Shown: positions 61,529-64,000 of the stretch, in pieces | Layout of the letters: every line of letters starts with the position of its first letter | Numbering within the stretch: position 1 is the first letter of the stretch | Assembly: GCF_030812295.1 (NCBI RefSeq) | Contig: NZ_JAUSSK010000003.1 | Coordinates: forward strand, 372,001 to 436,000 | Length of the DNA: 64,000 nucleotides | Reading direction: 5' to 3' | Source: Luteibacter jiangsuensis | GTDB lineage: Bacteria; Pseudomonadota; Gammaproteobacteria; Xanthomonadales; Rhodanobacteraceae | Program-made: the position numbers and the translations under genes | Notes under the pieces: model-generated | What the model was told of the DNA's origin: nothing | The model's database searches: none | Seen by the model: only the letters and a program-made list of their open reading frames with translations

Positions 61529-61613
61529 CCGCGGTGCGGACGAGGGTGCCGCCATCTTGGCCGGCCGGCCACCGGGGTATACGCTCCGTGCCACCGCAGA
61601 CAAGGAACCCGCC

Positions 61614-61886
61614 ATGAAGCGTGTCGCCGCTACCCTCATCCTCGCCGTGTTTTCCATCGGAGCCGCCGCCGCGGATACCTACCGGTTCGGCTCCCAGGTC
61701 ATTTCCACGGGCGACAGCGAAGGTCGCCTTCGCCAGGTGGCCGGCAAGCCGGATCGGGAAACGCCGATCGAGTCGCGGCATGGCGGACTGGAAGGCTACC
61801 GCCTGGAGTATTTCCAGCGTGGAAAGTCGATCCAGTTCGAGGTGGTCAAGGGCAGGGTGGCATCCATCACCCAGATAGACAGCTGA
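61614..61886 (+). CDS. Small secreted DUF2845-like protein
   Basis: 90 aa. A signal peptide (about 1-20, ending GAAAADT) is followed by FGSQVISTGDSEGRLRQVAGKPDRE and GYRLEYFQRGKSIQFEVVKGRVASI, the DUF2845 pattern seen in periplasmic proteins of Xanthomonadales. Function unknown. AAGGA lies shortly before ATG 61614. Confidence 0.75.
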   Translation: MKRVAATLILAVFSIGAAAADTYRFGSQVISTGDSEGRLRQVAGKPDRETPIESRHGGLEGYRLEYFQRGKSIQFEVVKGRVASITQIDS

Positions 61887-61909
61887 CCCCTCGGCGGGGC
61901 CGTCGTATG

Positions 61910-61930
61910 GTGAAGGCGCCTTCACATTTT
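61910..61930 (+). terminator. Short palindromic terminator-like hairpin
   Basis: GTGAAG/CTTCAC with a GCGC loop (61910-61925), followed by ATTTT, 23 bases after the DUF2845-like stop. Confidence 0.5.
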
Positions 61931-61977
61931 CATGAGACGGGCGCCATTAGGTTGCGCCGGTGAGCCAGGGGTCACTC

Positions 61978-63525
61978 ATGAAACGCGACGATATCGTCGA
62001 ACTTCGCCGCAGCCACGAACAATTCCGTCTCCTGGTGCAGGGGGTGGCGGACTACGCCATCTACATGCTGGACCAGGAGGGCAACGTCTCCAGCTGGAAC
62101 TCCGGCGCGGAGCGGATCAAGGGCTACATGCCCGACGAGATCGTCGGCAGGCATTACTCGGCCTTCTTCTCGCCGGAAGACGTGGCCCGTCGCGAACCCT
62201 GGTCGAACTTGCAGGCCGCGAAGGACGAGGGACGGCTAGAAACGGAAGGTTGGCGTGTCCGCAAGGATGGCAGCCGTTTCTGGGCGCACGTGGTGCTCGA
62301 CCGTATCGACGACGAGTCAGGCAAGTTCGTCGGCTTCGCCAAGGTCACCCGCGACGTCACCGAGCAGCGTGCTACTGCCAGAGCCCTCGAACAGGCCCGC
62401 GAGGCCCTGTTCCAGTCGCAGAAGCTCGAGGCGATAGGCCAGCTCACCGGCGGCGTGGCACACGATTTCAACAACCTGCTCATGGCGATTCACGGCAATC
62501 TGGAACTGCTGACCCAGCGCGAGGACCTTCCGGCGAAGGCCAGGACGCTCGTCACGAACGCCTTGAGTGGCGTGCGCCGGGGCGTCGCGCTTACCCAGCG
62601 TATGCTCGCCTTCGCACGCCGGCAGCGGTTGCAGTTGGAGCCGGTGAATCTGGCCGACCTCGTCTACGGGATGTCCGATCTGATGCGCACGTCGCTCGGT
62701 CCCTCCGTCATGGTCGAGGCGAGTTTTCCCTTGTCGTTGCCGGCGGTGCTTGTCGACCCGAACCAGTTCGAACTCTGCCTGTTGAACCTGGGCGTCAACG
62801 CACGCGACGCGATGCCGGACGGCGGAACGGTCACGATCTCGGGGCGTGTTGAAAGCGTTCGCGAGAAGGATGTCCGAGGTCTCAATCCTGGCGAATACGT
62901 CAAGCTGTCGGTGGCCGATACGGGCGAAGGCATGGACGCTGAAACGCTTGCGAGGGCGACGGAGCCATTCTTCACCACGAAGGGCGTGGGTAAGGGCACG
63001 GGCCTGGGTTTATCGATGGTGCATGGCATCGTGCAGCAATGCGGCGGTGCCTTGCTGTTGAGTAGCACGCCTTCTGGCGGCACTACGGTCGACATGTGGT
63101 TACCCGTGGCGATACACGTGGGGTCGCCGGTCGCGCAGATCGTGGTGAGTGATCCACCCGGTGTTACAGCGGCGCCATCGGGCGGCAAGACGATTCTCGT
63201 CGTCGACGACGATCCCCTTGTCCTGTCGACGACGGTCGAAATGCTTTGTTTCGCCGGTTACGACGCCGCGGGTGCGGCATCCGCAAAGCAGGCGCTGAGC
63301 CTGCTGGGTGCCTCGCCGGGAATTTCCGTCGTGGTCACCGACCATGCCATGCCGGGCATGACCGGTGTGGAGCTTGCCGCCCAACTCGCCGAAACCCACC
63401 CCGGCATGCACGTGATCCTGGCCAGTGGTTACGCCGAGCTGCCGGGTGACACGCCGGGAGTCCGGGCGCGTCTGCAGAAGCCCTACGGAAGGTCGGAGTT
63501 GCTGGCAGCCATCCGTCAGGCTTGA
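61978..63525 (+). CDS. PAS-histidine kinase-receiver hybrid sensor
   Basis: 515 aa, without membrane segments. An N-terminal PAS domain (about 12-130; GNVSSWNSGAERIKGYMPDEIVG, WRVRKDGSRFWA) is followed by a histidine kinase with H-box GGVAHDFNNLL (His162). The ATPase part has VNARDAMPDGG, VADTGEGMD and GTGLGLSMVHGI. The C-terminal receiver (about 405-515) has VVDDDPLVL, VVTDHAMPG with the acceptor Asp, and LQKPY. It is a cytoplasmic, possibly light- or redox-type sensor; the PAS lacks an evident LOV cysteine motif. ATG 61978 has AGGGG upstream; an in-frame GTG at 61960 is possible. Confidence 0.9.
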   Translation: MKRDDIVELRRSHEQFRLLVQGVADYAIYMLDQEGNVSSWNSGAERIKGYMPDEIVGRHYSAFFSPEDVARREPWSNLQAAKDEGRLETEGWRVRKDGSRFWAHVVLDRIDDESGKFVGFAKVTRDVTEQRATARALEQAREALFQSQKLEAIGQLTGGVAHDFNNLLMAIHGNLELLTQREDLPAKARTLVTNALSGVRRGVALTQRMLAFARRQRLQLEPVNLADLVYGMSDLMRTSLGPSVMVEASFPLSLPAVLVDPNQFELCLLNLGVNARDAMPDGGTVTISGRVESVREKDVRGLNPGEYVKLSVADTGEGMDAETLARATEPFFTTKGVGKGTGLGLSMVHGIVQQCGGALLLSSTPSGGTTVDMWLPVAIHVGSPVAQIVVSDPPGVTAAPSGGKTILVVDDDPLVLSTTVEMLCFAGYDAAGAASAKQALSLLGASPGISVVVTDHAMPGMTGVELAAQLAETHPGMHVILASGYAELPGDTPGVRARLQKPYGRSELLAAIRQA

Positions 63526-63565
63526 TGGCGCCACATCGGTGCGGATCGCGCAGGTGGGCAAAGAA

Positions 63566-63593
63566 AAAGGCCGTGCATCGCTGCACGGCCTTT
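63566..63593. terminator. Bidirectional hairpin terminator between the hybrid kinase and tRNA-Asn
   Basis: A perfect 12-base stem AAAGGCCGTGCA/TGCACGGCCTTT with a TCGC loop. A-rich on one side and TTTCAAAA on the other, so it can serve the kinase gene and the tRNA from opposite strands. Confidence 0.85.
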
Positions 63594-63600
63594 CAAAACC

Positions 63601-63677
63601 TGGCGCCCGAAGTTGGACTCGAACCAACGACCCCCTGATTAACAGTCAAGTGCTCTAACCGGCTGAGCTATTCGGGC
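63601..63677 (-). tRNA. tRNA-Asn (anticodon GTT)
   Basis: A 77-base cloverleaf on the minus strand. The acceptor stem is GCCCGAA/TTCGGGC, then G and an encoded CCA. D-arm AGCTCAGCCGGTTAGAGC, anticodon loop CTGTTAA in GACTGTTAATC, and T-arm GGTTCGAGTCC are all present. Confidence 0.97.
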
Positions 63678-63724
63678 GGGGAGCCACGTATTTTGTGGAA
63701 GTGGGGAGGGGCTGTCAAGCGCTC

Positions 63725-64000
63725 TTAACGTTTTCGTGACAGCGGGGAGGCGCACGCGGCGGCGTCCTCGGGCACGGCGGTTTTGCGCCGGGCGCGGCCC
63801 GAATTGGCGACGACGATCGAGACGGCGGTGGTGGGACGGCCGCGAACGCAGAGGGTGATCGTCTGGTTGCTCGCGGAGCAGGTGCCATTCGGATCGAATG
63901 TGAAGGCCTGGCGGCCAGGGCGGCGGACGATCGATAGCTTGTCGTCGAGAGGTTCCATCGACTCGAAGACCGTGCGCGATTCCTTGTCACGGCCGATCCA
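63725..64000 (-). CDS. FimT/GspH-family pseudopilin, C-terminal part only
   Basis: The frame is open from the right edge down to TAA at 63725 (91 codons seen). The C-terminal pattern FTFDPNGTCSASNQTITLCVRG followed by SIVVANSGRARR is that of GspH/FimT minor pilins. The N-terminal methylation site and helix lie outside the window. Such proteins prime type IV pilus or type II secretion pseudopilus assembly. It is downstream of tRNA-Asn on the same strand. Confidence 0.75.
   Translation of the reverse strand, partial: WIGRDKESRTVFESMEPLDDKLSIVRRPGRQAFTFDPNGTCSASNQTITLCVRGRPTTAVSIVVANSGRARRKTAVPEDAAACASPLSRKR

Overview
The window is about 64 kb of GC-rich DNA from a gammaproteobacterial chromosome. 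Gene content points to the Xanthomonadales, most likely Rhodanobacteraceae (Luteibacter or Dyella type). The reasons are the petABC-sspAB block, a xanthomonad-style Trm112-like protein, an Oar-type TonB-dependent receptor, a FimT-like pilin and dispersed REP palindromes. The species assignment is inference, because no rRNA is present.

Layout. (1) 1-2.2 kb is a lower-GC, divergently transcribed pair. The minus-strand gene is cut by the left edge and encodes a protein with two methylglyoxal-synthase-like domains. The plus-strand gene closely resembles the autoinducer synthases CqsA/LqsA. A convergent corA follows. (2) 3.4-29.7 kb is a complete-looking type VI secretion (T6SS) locus: tssB-tssC-hcp-tssE-tssF-tssG-tssH, a two-gene cargo insert, vgrG, an unknown gene, tagH(FHA)-tssK-tssL-tssM-tagF-pppA-ppkA and a small membrane protein. 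A convergent lysR-tssA pair closes it. No tssJ was found. The first cargo gene carries the SEAAR active-site signature of ricin/Shiga-type ribosome-inactivating proteins, and the second is a candidate immunity protein or adaptor. PpkA, TssL and TagH appear to form a phosphothreonine/FHA switch, since TssL and PpkA share an N-terminal DDATVV motif. (3) 30-49.4 kb is ordinary housekeeping: a DUF4105 protein, corC, ybeY, phoH, miaB, a lytic transglycosylase, a DegS-like protease, petABC, sspAB, nadC, a DUF1631 protein, a Trm112-like protein, purEK, sodB, a CGFS glutaredoxin and an SDR enzyme. (4) 49.4-59 kb holds a MarC-family protein, an OlsF-like ornithine-lipid synthase, and two large TonB-dependent receptors preceded by long AT-rich regulatory regions. 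(5) 59-64 kb holds ppnN, small proteins, mpg, a DUF2845-like protein, a PAS-histidine kinase-receiver hybrid, tRNA-Asn and a truncated FimT/GspH pilin.

The strongest leads for novelty are the RIP-like cargo gene inside the T6SS locus, and the CqsA-like synthase paired with a tandem methylglyoxal-synthase-like protein that runs off the left edge. Assignments rest on reading the sequence and on remembered family motifs; no database search was run.
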